Source: an uncultured Clostridium sp.
GTDB taxonomy: Bacteria; Bacillota; Clostridia; Clostridiales; Clostridiaceae
Assembly: GCF_934754925.1 (NCBI RefSeq)
Contig: NZ_CAKVJA010000063.1
Coordinates: 1 to 10,094, forward strand
Length of the DNA stretch: 10,094 nt
Direction of reading: 5' to 3'
Below the pieces are notes generated by a model, which saw only the letters and a program-made list of their open reading frames with translations, did not search any database and was not told the origin of the DNA. Numbering within the stretch: position 1 is the first letter of the stretch; each line of letters opens with the position of its first letter. Positions 1-5,771 of the stretch are shown here, one piece after another. Made by a program: the position numbers and the translations under genes.

Positions 1-1
1 G

Positions 2-214
2 GGGAAAACTATTCCTAATAGCAATATTATCATTGTATCTGAAAATGGAACTGTAGGAACAACTCAAGCAAAGGCAAATGGGGAATTTCAAGTTGAAATA
101 TCTCCAATGGTTTCTGGAACCAATATAGAAGTATTAGTTTATGATAAAAAGATTTTTTCTATATTGTACAAATTTGAGAAATTAGTAGTTAAAAAGGATT
201 TATTTACATCGTAG
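2..214 (+). CDS. C-terminal end of a surface protein with a bacterial Ig-like domain (5' partial)
   Basis: This open frame enters from the left edge and ends at TAG 212-214, giving 70 visible residues. It reads GKTIPNSNIIIV, then a Gly-Thr turn, AKANGEFQVEI, a Gly-Thr pair and NIEVLVYDKK. This is the beta-sandwich pattern of bacterial Ig-like repeats (Big_6 type): a strand, a polar loop, 'A.ANG.F.V.I', 'GT.I.V...D', and a closing strand, here KLVVKKD. Such repeats normally act as spacers in secreted or wall-attached adhesins and glycoside hydrolases. No LPXTG motif, membrane helix or charged sorting tail follows, so the protein ends directly after the domain. The usual 'GN.S' loop before the last strand is replaced by a hydrophobic stretch (IFSILY). 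The catalytic or binding part lies outside the window, so the overall role is unknown. No terminator is evident before the next gene. Confidence 0.7.
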   Translation, partial: GKTIPNSNIIIVSENGTVGTTQAKANGEFQVEISPMVSGTNIEVLVYDKKIFSILYKFEKLVVKKDLFTS

Positions 215-316
215 TTTTAGGGCCATACAAGGGTGTTGGACAATCATAATTTGGCTTAAAAAGGGTAATACTAAACTTGAAATACTTAGGAGTAATAATA
301 AACTAAAGAAAACATT

Positions 317-321
317 GGAGG
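317..321 (+). promoter_or_regulatory. Ribosome binding site fixing the start at 330
   Basis: GGAGG lies 8 nt before ATG 330. An in-frame TTG at 315 overlaps this site and so cannot be the start. The true N terminus is therefore the Lys-rich signal peptide beginning at 330. Confidence 0.85.
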
Positions 322-329
322 AAAAAGTT

Positions 330-809
330 ATGAAGAAAAAAGTTGTATCATTATTAATATGTTCTGCATTAATGATGGTTGAAGGTGTTACTACTTATGC
401 ACAAACTTTAAGTACTAGTCCAGCAGATGGTAATAAGGCTACAATAGAAGCACCTTCAGAAAATAAAGAAGAAAAGAAGGAGAAGGAAACTTCAGCTCCA
501 GAAGAAAAGAGTACAGAAGATAAGAGTAAAAAGACTTCTAAGGAATCATCAAAAGATGATATAGAAGATACTTCAAGCAATCCTTGCAAGAAAAAAGAAA
601 AAGAAGAAAAGAATAAATGTAAAGATGATAAAAAAGAACATAAGAAACATCATAAACATGATAAAAAAGATGCAGATAAATGCAAGGAAGATGTAAAGAA
701 AGAAGATACTAAGTGTAAAGAGCATAAGAAAGAAGAAAATAAGTGCAAATGCAGAGATGAAGAAAATTCTGATAAAATAGAAAATTCTTCAGAAAAAGCT
801 GCAGAATAA
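330..809 (+). CDS. Small secreted Lys/Glu-rich protein with periodic Cys and a His cluster, function unknown
   Basis: The 159-residue product starts with a classic Sec signal peptide: MKKK, a hydrophobic core at about residues 5-20, and a likely signal peptidase I cut after TYA at 24. The mature part is low-complexity and highly charged. Residues 36-82 are Glu/Lys/Ser rich with no Cys. Residues 83-145 carry six Cys (86, 97, 118, 129, 139, 141) among Lys/Asp/Glu, with His at 104, 107, 108, 110 and 132. The Cys are spaced 11, 21, 11 and 10 apart, close to an 11-residue period, and H108 fills the one missing step. There is no LPXTG motif, membrane anchor or recognisable domain, so it should be released or held by charge. 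Metal binding is an inference from the Cys/His content; disulfide linkage or a simple polyelectrolyte role are alternatives. I do not recognise a named family. A strong terminator follows. Confidence 0.8.
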   Translation: MKKKVVSLLICSALMMVEGVTTYAQTLSTSPADGNKATIEAPSENKEEKKEKETSAPEEKSTEDKSKKTSKESSKDDIEDTSSNPCKKKEKEEKNKCKDDKKEHKKHHKHDKKDADKCKEDVKKEDTKCKEHKKEENKCKCRDEENSDKIENSSEKAAE

Positions 810-818
810 TATATTATT

Positions 819-868
819 AAATTCTCCTAGTCTATGAAAATAATTTTCTTAGACTAGGAGAATTTTTT
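819..868 (+). terminator. Rho-independent terminator, probably bidirectional
   Basis: A perfect 16-bp stem (819-834 with 850-865, core TTCTCCTAGTCTA) has a 15-nt loop and runs into six T at 863-868. It ends the secreted-protein gene. It lies just past the stop of the convergent sirtuin gene and may stop that transcript too, though the T-run on the minus strand is weaker. Confidence 0.88.
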
Positions 869-874
869 GATTCC

Positions 875-1615
875 CTAGAAAATTGAATTTAGAGCAGTAC
901 TTAACACCTTACCAATAGAATCATTAATAACTAAATCAGCTTTATTATCAGCAGAAGTTGAACTTTTATTAATTAAAACAAGATTCTTACCTCTAAAATA
1001 ATCAATAAGTCCAGCAGCAGGATAAACAACAAGTGAAGTTCCACCTATAATTAAGGTATCAGCTTGTGATATAGCTCTAACAGCTCCTGTTATCACATCA
1101 TTATCTAATCCTTCCTCATAAAGAACAACATCAGGTTTAACGCTTCCTCCACATTTAGTACAAGTAGGTATGCCTTTAGATTCTAAAATGAATTTTTCAT
1201 CATAAAAGGCATGACATTTAACACAGTAATTTCTTAAAACAGAACCATGAAGTTCAAAAACTACTTTGCTACCAGCAGCTTGATGAAGACCATCTATATT
1301 TTGAGTTACTATAGCTTTAAGCTTACCCATTTTTTCAAGTTTAGCTAAAGCTATATGAGCTGCATTAGGTTTAGATTCTGGATATATTAATTTATCTTTA
1401 TAAAATTCAAAAAACTCTTCGGGATATCTCATATACATTGTATGTGAAACAAGTTGTTCAGGAGTAAGGTTTATTTTTAATTTTTCACTCCATAAGCCAT
1501 TAGCACTTCTAAAGTCTGGTATATTACTTTCAGTAGATACTCCAGCCCCTCCGAAGAAAACTATATTATTACTTTCCTTAAGTATTTCAGTTAATAGTTT
1601 TATTTTATTTTCCAC
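875..1615 (-). CDS. cobB: Sir2-family NAD-dependent protein deacylase (sirtuin)
   Basis: The 246-residue product is the usual length for bacterial sirtuins. Removal of lysine acyl groups consumes NAD+ and yields nicotinamide and O-acyl-ADP-ribose. All family motifs are visible: GAGVSTESNIPDFRS (23-37) for NAD binding, TQNIDGLH (104-111), catalytic H123 in LHGS, a zinc site C131-x2-C134 and C152-x2-C155, KPDVV (160-164) and GTSLVVYPAAGL near the C terminus. The pocket position that reads Y-x-x-R in desuccinylase-type sirtuins appears here as Y72-K-D-K75, so plain deacetylase activity is more likely; this is inferred from motif alignment by eye. The start is GTG at 1615, with GGAG 8 nt upstream. 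The gene is downstream of aspD on the same strand but a terminator at 1697-1729 separates them, so it is probably transcribed on its own. All key residues are intact. Confidence 0.93.
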   Translation of the reverse strand: MENKIKLLTEILKESNNIVFFGGAGVSTESNIPDFRSANGLWSEKLKINLTPEQLVSHTMYMRYPEEFFEFYKDKLIYPESKPNAAHIALAKLEKMGKLKAIVTQNIDGLHQAAGSKVVFELHGSVLRNYCVKCHAFYDEKFILESKGIPTCTKCGGSVKPDVVLYEEGLDNDVITGAVRAISQADTLIIGGTSLVVYPAAGLIDYFRGKNLVLINKSSTSADNKADLVINDSIGKVLSTALNSIF

Positions 1616-1623
1616 AATATCAT

Positions 1624-1627
1624 CTCC
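1624..1627 (-). promoter_or_regulatory. Ribosome binding site selecting a GTG start for the sirtuin
   Basis: On the minus strand GGAG sits 8 nt before GTG 1615-1613. The nearby ATG at 1623-1621 is out of frame, so the GTG start is chosen. Confidence 0.75.
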
Positions 1628-1695
1628 GAATTTAATTTTATATTTTTATTATTACACAAATAAGTATAAAAATAAAATTTATTACTTAGGAAAGT

Positions 1696-1729
1696 AAAAA
1701 GTGCCTATAATCAAATGTTAGGCACTTTT
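1696..1729 (-). terminator. Rho-independent terminator of aspD
   Basis: An 11-bp stem (1697-1707 with 1719-1729, core AGTGCCTA) has an 11-nt loop. Read on the minus strand it starts a few bases after the aspD stop codon and ends in five T (1700-1696). It separates aspD from the sirtuin gene. Confidence 0.87.
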
Positions 1730-1733
1730 AATA

Positions 1734-3365
1734 TTAGCAACTTATTTCTAAATTATCATTATTTTTAAATTCATTTATAAGATTATTAAATATTTCTCTT
1801 AATATTTGTCCAATTTTTAAATAGGCTTTATCATCTAAATTTGCAAGAGAAACTCTAAGTCCCCATCTAGATGAAGCAAAACCATCACCATTTAAAAGAA
1901 CAATAGAATAGTTTTTAGCTAAACTATAAAGTATATCAAAAGGTGTATAGTTCTTTTCTATATATTTACTTGCTTCAATTCCATATTCAACTTTAGCCCA
2001 ATCTAAAATATTTATTTCAGTATAGTATGAAGCATAGTATGGATCATTAAATATTTTAACTTCTAAACCATCACATAATAATTGCTTACGTTTTTGACAA
2101 ATTGATTTAGTTAAAGTTTTATAATTATTATTAGAGTCAATTAATGCAAAAGCACAGAAAAATGCCATTTGTACTTGTTGAGGTGTTGAAAGTCCAGCTG
2201 TATGATTTAAGGCAACTTGTCTACTATCTGCAACAATTCTATCTATAAATGATATTTCTTCTGGTGTACAAGACAGATGACAGTACCTTGTATTTAAGTT
2301 AAGCTTATGTATTTCAGGCAACTCTGCAATTAATTTATTATATATATTATCTTTATTTAATATTATAGTTCCAAGTCTCCAACCTGTAACACCAAAATAT
2401 TTTGAAAGTGAATAAACGCCAATAGTATTATAAGGTAAATCACTAAGAACTGATTTAAAATTATTAACAAATGTACAATAAACATCATCAGTAATAATCA
2501 TTAAATTTGGATTATAGTTATTTACTATATCTTTTAATGTTTCTCTACATTTAGCGTTTAATGCTATAGAAGCAGGGTTGTTTGGATTTACTATAAATAC
2601 AGCTTTTATGCTTGTATCTTTTAATTTATTTAAATCTTCTTCAGTATATTGATATGTAGGGATTCCATTTTCATCAATTTCATTAGCATGAATATTAATC
2701 ACATCAAAATTATAATGCGGTAAATGTGGAATTTCTAAATATGGAGTAAAAATTGGAGTCATAAGTGCAATTTTATCTCCTTTATTTAGAAGATGATTTT
2801 TTTCTAAAGAATCAAAAATATAGCACATTGCAGCTGTACCACCTTCAACCCCAAAAACATCAAAATTACCATTAAATTCTGAAGTTCCACATAATTCTTT
2901 TAATAAGTAGTTATTAACTATTTTTTCTATATGGATAAGCATTCTATCAGGAAAAGGATAGTTGTCTCCTATTATCCCATCAGCTAATTCAAAAATCCAC
3001 TGGTCCGCATTAAATCCAAGATCATTTACTCCATAGTTATAAATTTCTTTTATTAAATTTATTCCAGGCAATGAAGGGTTAGATTTAATATATTCTAGCA
3101 ATCTTTCTGAAATTCCATCTTTTTGAACCATTCCAGCTAAATCATCAATATTTAATGATCTTTGTGTTTCTAATATAGCAAATTGACCAAAGGTAAAGAA
3201 GGCTTGTCTAGGAGTAGCTGCAGTCCAGTTTGGATTACCTCTACCAGCATCTAAAATAGTATTATTATTTAATGAAGCTAGTTGTAATAATTTATCTTTA
3301 AATTCAAAAGGACTTACTTTACCGTAAATTTTTTTAAGGTTTTCTTTAGTTAATTCTGTATTCAA
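1734..3365 (-). CDS. aspD: Aspartate 4-decarboxylase (bifunctional aspartate aminotransferase), PLP-dependent
   Basis: The 543-residue product matches the length of bacterial AspD (about 530-545 residues), which is far longer than ordinary aspartate aminotransferases. AspD converts L-aspartate to L-alanine plus CO2 (EC 4.1.1.12), with side transaminase activity, in the cytoplasm. Fold-type I PLP features are clear: GRGNPNW (41-47) in the N-terminal substrate region, NPNNPAS (260-266), the PLP-ring aspartate and tyrosine in TDDVY (292-296), the Schiff-base lysine K322 in SLSKYFGVTGWRLG, and a C-terminal carboxylate-binding arginine in WGLRVSLAN (R504). The start is TTG at 3365 with AAGGAG 9 nt upstream; the nearby ATG 3384-3382 is out of frame. 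It is monocistronic between its own leader and terminator. No aspartate:alanine antiporter gene (aspT) lies beside it here. In known systems that antiporter couples this reaction to proton-motive force. Confidence 0.93.
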   Translation of the reverse strand: MNTELTKENLKKIYGKVSPFEFKDKLLQLASLNNNTILDAGRGNPNWTAATPRQAFFTFGQFAILETQRSLNIDDLAGMVQKDGISERLLEYIKSNPSLPGINLIKEIYNYGVNDLGFNADQWIFELADGIIGDNYPFPDRMLIHIEKIVNNYLLKELCGTSEFNGNFDVFGVEGGTAAMCYIFDSLEKNHLLNKGDKIALMTPIFTPYLEIPHLPHYNFDVINIHANEIDENGIPTYQYTEEDLNKLKDTSIKAVFIVNPNNPASIALNAKCRETLKDIVNNYNPNLMIITDDVYCTFVNNFKSVLSDLPYNTIGVYSLSKYFGVTGWRLGTIILNKDNIYNKLIAELPEIHKLNLNTRYCHLSCTPEEISFIDRIVADSRQVALNHTAGLSTPQQVQMAFFCAFALIDSNNNYKTLTKSICQKRKQLLCDGLEVKIFNDPYYASYYTEINILDWAKVEYGIEASKYIEKNYTPFDILYSLAKNYSIVLLNGDGFASSRWGLRVSLANLDDKAYLKIGQILREIFNNLINEFKNNDNLEISC

Positions 3366-3374
3366 ATTGAATGT

Positions 3375-3380
3375 CTCCTT
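3375..3380 (-). promoter_or_regulatory. Ribosome binding site selecting a TTG start for aspD
   Basis: AAGGAG on the minus strand ends 9 nt before TTG 3365-3363. No in-frame ATG or GTG lies at suitable spacing, so the rare TTG start is supported. Confidence 0.75.
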
Positions 3381-3391
3381 TCATGCTATTT

Positions 3392-3407
3392 AAATACTGA
3401 AGTATTT
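3392..3407. promoter_or_regulatory. aspD: Palindrome in the aspD leader, possible operator
   Basis: AAATACT-GA-AGTATTT is a perfect 7-bp inverted repeat with a 2-nt centre. It lies between the candidate aspD -10 and its ribosome binding site, about 10-25 nt downstream of the predicted transcription start. That position suits a repressor or roadblock site. It does not match the CodY or ArgR box as I know them, and no specific regulator is proposed. Confidence 0.4.
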
Positions 3408-3422
3408 CTTGCATTTATTAAT

Positions 3423-3431
3423 TTTATAACA
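3423..3431 (-). promoter_or_regulatory. aspD: Candidate extended -10 promoter of aspD
   Basis: On the minus strand TGT-TATAAA matches an extended -10 (TGnTATAAT) with one mismatch. No good -35 is seen 17 nt upstream, which is tolerable for extended -10 promoters. It predicts a leader of roughly 50 nt. In such AT-rich DNA a chance match is possible. Confidence 0.35.
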
Positions 3432-3582
3432 GAATTAATAAAATTAAAATAGGAAATATTAGTTTTAGTAATTTAATAAAATATGAATACTAAATTTAGA
3501 AAATTATATTAAAATGTTATAAATATAACTTTAAAATGATTAAAGTGTTAATAAAAAAAGGTATATATTAATAAGGTGTAAG

Positions 3583-3610
3583 TTGAGAACTATAAAAATA
3601 TGTTTATAAT
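3583..3610 (+). promoter_or_regulatory. Candidate sigma-A promoter with no annotated gene downstream
   Basis: TTGAGA (3583-3588) and TATAAT (3605-3610) are separated by 16 nt, matching the housekeeping consensus at 11 of 12 positions. It faces right, away from aspD, towards the hairpin at 3687-3727. Confidence 0.45.
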
Positions 3611-3616
3611 ATAAAT

Positions 3617-3727
3617 AAGTAATAACAAAATATTAAACAAAATCATATTTTTGGTAATGAAGAAGTTGCTAAGAAATTCATTATATAATAAAAATGGTGA
3701 AGATAAATAATCTTCACCATTTTTATT
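3617..3727 (+). ncRNA. Possible small RNA of about 110 nt
   Basis: A plus-strand unit is bounded by the near-consensus promoter at 3583-3610 and the hairpin at 3687-3727. The only ATG-initiated frame inside it is 17 codons (3657-3710) with no Shine-Dalgarno sequence, so a non-coding transcript is the simpler reading. The hairpin also serves the convergent map gene, so the terminator alone does not prove a second transcript. Start and end are estimates. Confidence 0.3.
3687..3727. terminator. Bidirectional hairpin terminator after map
   Basis: A perfect 18-bp stem (3687-3704 with 3710-3727, core ATGGTGAAGAT) has a 5-nt loop and runs of five A or T on each side. It can therefore end transcripts in both directions. 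It overlaps the last two bases of the map stop codon. Confidence 0.88.
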
Positions 3728-4595
3728 AATGAGTTAAGACTTCAACTCCAGTTTCAGTTACTAAAACTGTATATTCCCATTGAGAAGAAGGATAACCATC
3801 TTCAGTTAAAACAGTCCAACCATCAGCTTCATCAATAAATATATCAGAACTACCCATGTTTATCATAGGTTCAATAGTAAATACCATACCAGGAACTAAG
3901 AGCATACCAGTACCTTTTTTACCTACATGAGAAACAAAAGGAGTTTCGTGGAATTCAAGTCCTATTCCATGTCCGCCAAATTCTCTAACAACAGAGTAAC
4001 CATTAGCTTCAGCATGCTTTTGTACTGCTTCTGCTATATCACCTAAGTATCCCCATGGTTTTGCAGCTTCTAAACCTTTATCTAAACACTCTTTTGATAC
4101 TCTTACTAGTTTTTCTAAGTCAGGATGTACATTTCCTATTTTGAACATTCTAGATGCATCTGAAAAATATCCATTATATATAGTAGAAACATCTACATTA
4201 ACAATATCGCCTTCTTCTAGTATTATATCTTCACTAGGAATACCATGACACACTTCATCATTTATAGAAGTACAAACGCTTTTAGGATATCCTTGAAAGT
4301 TAAGTGGAGCTGGAATTGCACCTTGTGATACTGTAAAGTCATGAACTATAGTATTGATTTCTTCAGTTGACATTCCAGCTTTAATGTTTTTACTTACTAA
4401 ATCTAAAACTGCAGTATTAATAGCACAACTTTCTTTAATTTTTTCAATTTGTTCAGGTGTCTTAATTATACTTCTAGGTGGCACTATGTGACCTTTAAGT
4501 TTATATGAGTTTATTTTTTCATCAAATTGCAAATGACAATTTTTGTATTTTTTATTACTACCACACCAGCAGTGGTCATTTCTATTAAGATTCAT
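3726..4595 (-). CDS. map: Methionine aminopeptidase, type I, with N-terminal SEC-C zinc motif
   Basis: The 289-residue product removes the initiator methionine from nascent proteins in the cytoplasm. Residues 8-21 form a SEC-C motif, C9-W-C11-G-S-N-K-K-Y-K-N-C20-H21, the zinc module also found at the C terminus of SecA. The rest is the M24 'pita-bread' peptidase. All five metal ligands are present: D135, D146, H209, E242 and E274. The substrate-contacting histidines H117 (EVCHGIP) and H216 (EFHETPF) are also present. Residues 92-109 carry the family 'P.NF.G.P.S.C.S.N' signature (APLNFQGYPKSVCTSIN). The start is ATG 4595 with AAGGAG 8 nt upstream. Standing alone rather than in a ribosomal-protein operon, it may be a second MetAP paralogue; that is inference. 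It is divergent from the DUF218 gene and ends at a strong terminator. Confidence 0.94.
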   Translation of the reverse strand: MNLNRNDHCWCGSNKKYKNCHLQFDEKINSYKLKGHIVPPRSIIKTPEQIEKIKESCAINTAVLDLVSKNIKAGMSTEEINTIVHDFTVSQGAIPAPLNFQGYPKSVCTSINDEVCHGIPSEDIILEEGDIVNVDVSTIYNGYFSDASRMFKIGNVHPDLEKLVRVSKECLDKGLEAAKPWGYLGDIAEAVQKHAEANGYSVVREFGGHGIGLEFHETPFVSHVGKKGTGMLLVPGMVFTIEPMINMGSSDIFIDEADGWTVLTEDGYPSSQWEYTVLVTETGVEVLTH

Positions 4596-4629
4596 GTTTT
4601 TATCTCCTTGTATCTATTTGTATACTTTC

Positions 4630-4635
4630 ATTATA
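4630..4635 (-). promoter_or_regulatory. map: Candidate -10 box of map
   Basis: On the minus strand a perfect TATAAT lies 34 nt before the map start codon. The -35 region 17 nt upstream (TTTCAT) is poor, so the assignment is tentative. Confidence 0.35.
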
Positions 4636-4706
4636 GTACTTTATTAATAAAAATGAAAACTATTAATATAATTAATTATTTTAATATGTAAAAAGTGAAA
4701 TAATAT

Positions 4707-4735
4707 TTTATATGAATAGTTTTATATTTTATAAT
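4707..4735 (+). promoter_or_regulatory. Candidate promoter of the DUF218 membrane protein gene
   Basis: TTTATA (4707-4712, 4 of 6 matches) and TATAAT (4730-4735, perfect) are separated by 17 nt. The pair ends 31 nt before the start codon at 4767. The surrounding DNA is almost pure A/T, so the -35 match carries little weight. Confidence 0.4.
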
Positions 4736-4766
4736 ATAACTAAAAGAGTTTGAAAGGGAAATATTT

Positions 4767-5552
4767 ATGAATAGGTATGTGTCAAAGAAAAAGGTATATG
4801 TATATACTTCTTTTCAGGTTATAGGTATATTATTAATTTTGTACTATTTAATATTGAAACTAATGTTTGGATTTGTAGCGTTTTCCAATATGTTTTGTAT
4901 GCTAGGTATACTTTTATTTGTTTATGGGTATGTTGAGCTAAAATTTAATATAGATATTTGGGGGCATATCCCTAAAATATTTAGGGTAATAATTACAACT
5001 TTATTTACAGTAGGATTAGTAATATTTATATGTATTGAGAGTATTATAATTTATAATGGAAATCATCATGATAATGAAAAGCCTGATTATTTAGTTGTTT
5101 TAGGAGCAGGATTAAGAGGAAATAGCATAAGTGCTTCATTATTATATAGATTAGAAACAACACTAGATTTTCATGAGATGTATCCAGATGTTAAAATAGT
5201 TGTGTCTGGTGGACAGGGAACTGGAGAAAGTATGCCAGAAGCTTTAGCAATGAGAAATTTTTTAGTTGATAATGGTGTTGATCCAAGTTTAATTATAATG
5301 GAAGATAAATCAACAAATACTTATGAGAATTTTTTATATACTAAATATATTTTAGAAGAAGATACTGAGAAAGATAATTTTACAATAACTATAATATCTA
5401 ATAATTTTCATATGTATAGAGCTAAGTTTTTAGCAAGGGAAGTTGGATTTAGTACCTATGGTTATCCAGCACCATCACATAAGGCATCAGCATTAGTATT
5501 TTATGTGAGAGAATTCTTTGGAGTAATAAAGGCATATATATTTAAGCAATAA
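4767..5552 (+). CDS. YdcF/SanA/ElyC-family (DUF218) membrane protein
   Basis: The 261-residue product has three predicted N-terminal membrane helices (about 15-34, 36-54 and 72-97), then an extracytoplasmic or membrane-proximal DUF218 domain (about 107-240). Domain landmarks are YLVVLGAGL (108-116), SLLYRLE (124-130), IVVSGGQG (144-151), E155 and E158 in a 'GES.PEA' motif, the STNTYEN segment (182-188) and SNNFHMYRAKFLA (211-223). These are the conserved DUF218 blocks. Relatives (SanA, ElyC) affect envelope integrity and peptidoglycan precursor handling in Gram-negatives; the exact reaction is not established, so no substrate is assigned. The start ATG is preceded by AAAGGG 8 nt upstream. It is divergent from map and followed closely by its own terminator, so it is monocistronic. 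The long membrane-spanning N-terminal part is typical of Firmicute members. Confidence 0.88.
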   Translation: MNRYVSKKKVYVYTSFQVIGILLILYYLILKLMFGFVAFSNMFCMLGILLFVYGYVELKFNIDIWGHIPKIFRVIITTLFTVGLVIFICIESIIIYNGNHHDNEKPDYLVVLGAGLRGNSISASLLYRLETTLDFHEMYPDVKIVVSGGQGTGESMPEALAMRNFLVDNGVDPSLIIMEDKSTNTYENFLYTKYILEEDTEKDNFTITIISNNFHMYRAKFLAREVGFSTYGYPAPSHKASALVFYVREFFGVIKAYIFKQ

Positions 5553-5561
5553 TTAGTGCAG

Positions 5562-5591
5562 TAGAGACGTGAAAAATACGTCTCTATTTTT
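5562..5591 (+). terminator. Rho-independent terminator of the DUF218 gene
   Basis: A perfect 9-bp stem TAGAGACGT / ACGTCTCTA (5562-5570 with 5578-5586) has a 7-nt loop and is followed by five T (5587-5591). It begins 10 nt after the stop codon. Confidence 0.9.
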
Positions 5592-5604
5592 AAATATAAA
5601 AAAT

Positions 5605-5653
5605 AGGAGGAATGAAGATGTATGTTATAGAGACTAATAATTTATATTGTTAA
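5605..5653 (+). pseudogene. Tiny ORF with strong RBS, possible remnant of an ABC ATPase start
   Basis: A full AGGAGG (5605-5610) lies 7 nt before ATG 5618, which opens an 11-codon frame reading MYVIETNNLYC and then TAA. The peptide resembles the first beta strand of ABC transporter ATPases ('M.VIET.NL.K.YG'). In another frame the next bases read NYGISF, as if a frameshift or deletion had occurred. No Walker A follows, and the sequence soon becomes non-coding. It could instead be a leader peptide for the nitroreductase gene 118 nt downstream. The terminator just upstream leaves little room for a promoter. Confidence 0.3.
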
Positions 5654-5668
5654 TTATGGTATTTCTTT

Positions 5669-5697
5669 TTGAAAATAGAAATATAAATGAATAAAAA
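5669..5697 (+). promoter_or_regulatory. Candidate promoter of the nitroreductase gene
   Basis: TTGAAA (5669-5674) and TAAAAA (5692-5697) are separated by 17 nt, upstream of the gene starting at 5772. The -10 matches at only 4 of 6 positions. Confidence 0.3.
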
Positions 5698-5771
5698 CAT
5701 AAATAATAATAAATATTAATAAATGTGAGTTTTTTATCAATGTTAGAAATTAAAAGGATAGGAGGGTTTAT

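Larger units (their letters stand above)
3366..3725. other. 360-nt intergenic region between map and aspD
   Basis: No convincing protein gene is present. The segment is extremely AT-rich. On the minus strand it carries the aspD leader: the ribosome binding site, a 16-bp palindrome at 3392-3407, and a candidate extended -10 at 3423-3431. On the plus strand it carries a promoter-like pair (3583-3610) followed by a strong hairpin (3687-3727), which could bound a short transcript. The remaining stretch, about 3432-3582, shows nothing clear beyond TATAAT-like sequences expected by chance. Confidence 0.6.

Noticed and set aside
395..589. 64-codon minus-strand ORF opposite the secreted protein gene
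   Set aside because: It is antisense to a purine-rich Lys/Glu coding stretch, which keeps the reverse frame open; it has no RBS and a Ser/Phe/Leu-rich low-complexity product.
3657..3710. 17-codon ORF within the possible small-RNA unit
   Set aside because: It has no Shine-Dalgarno sequence and its last codons form the terminator stem.
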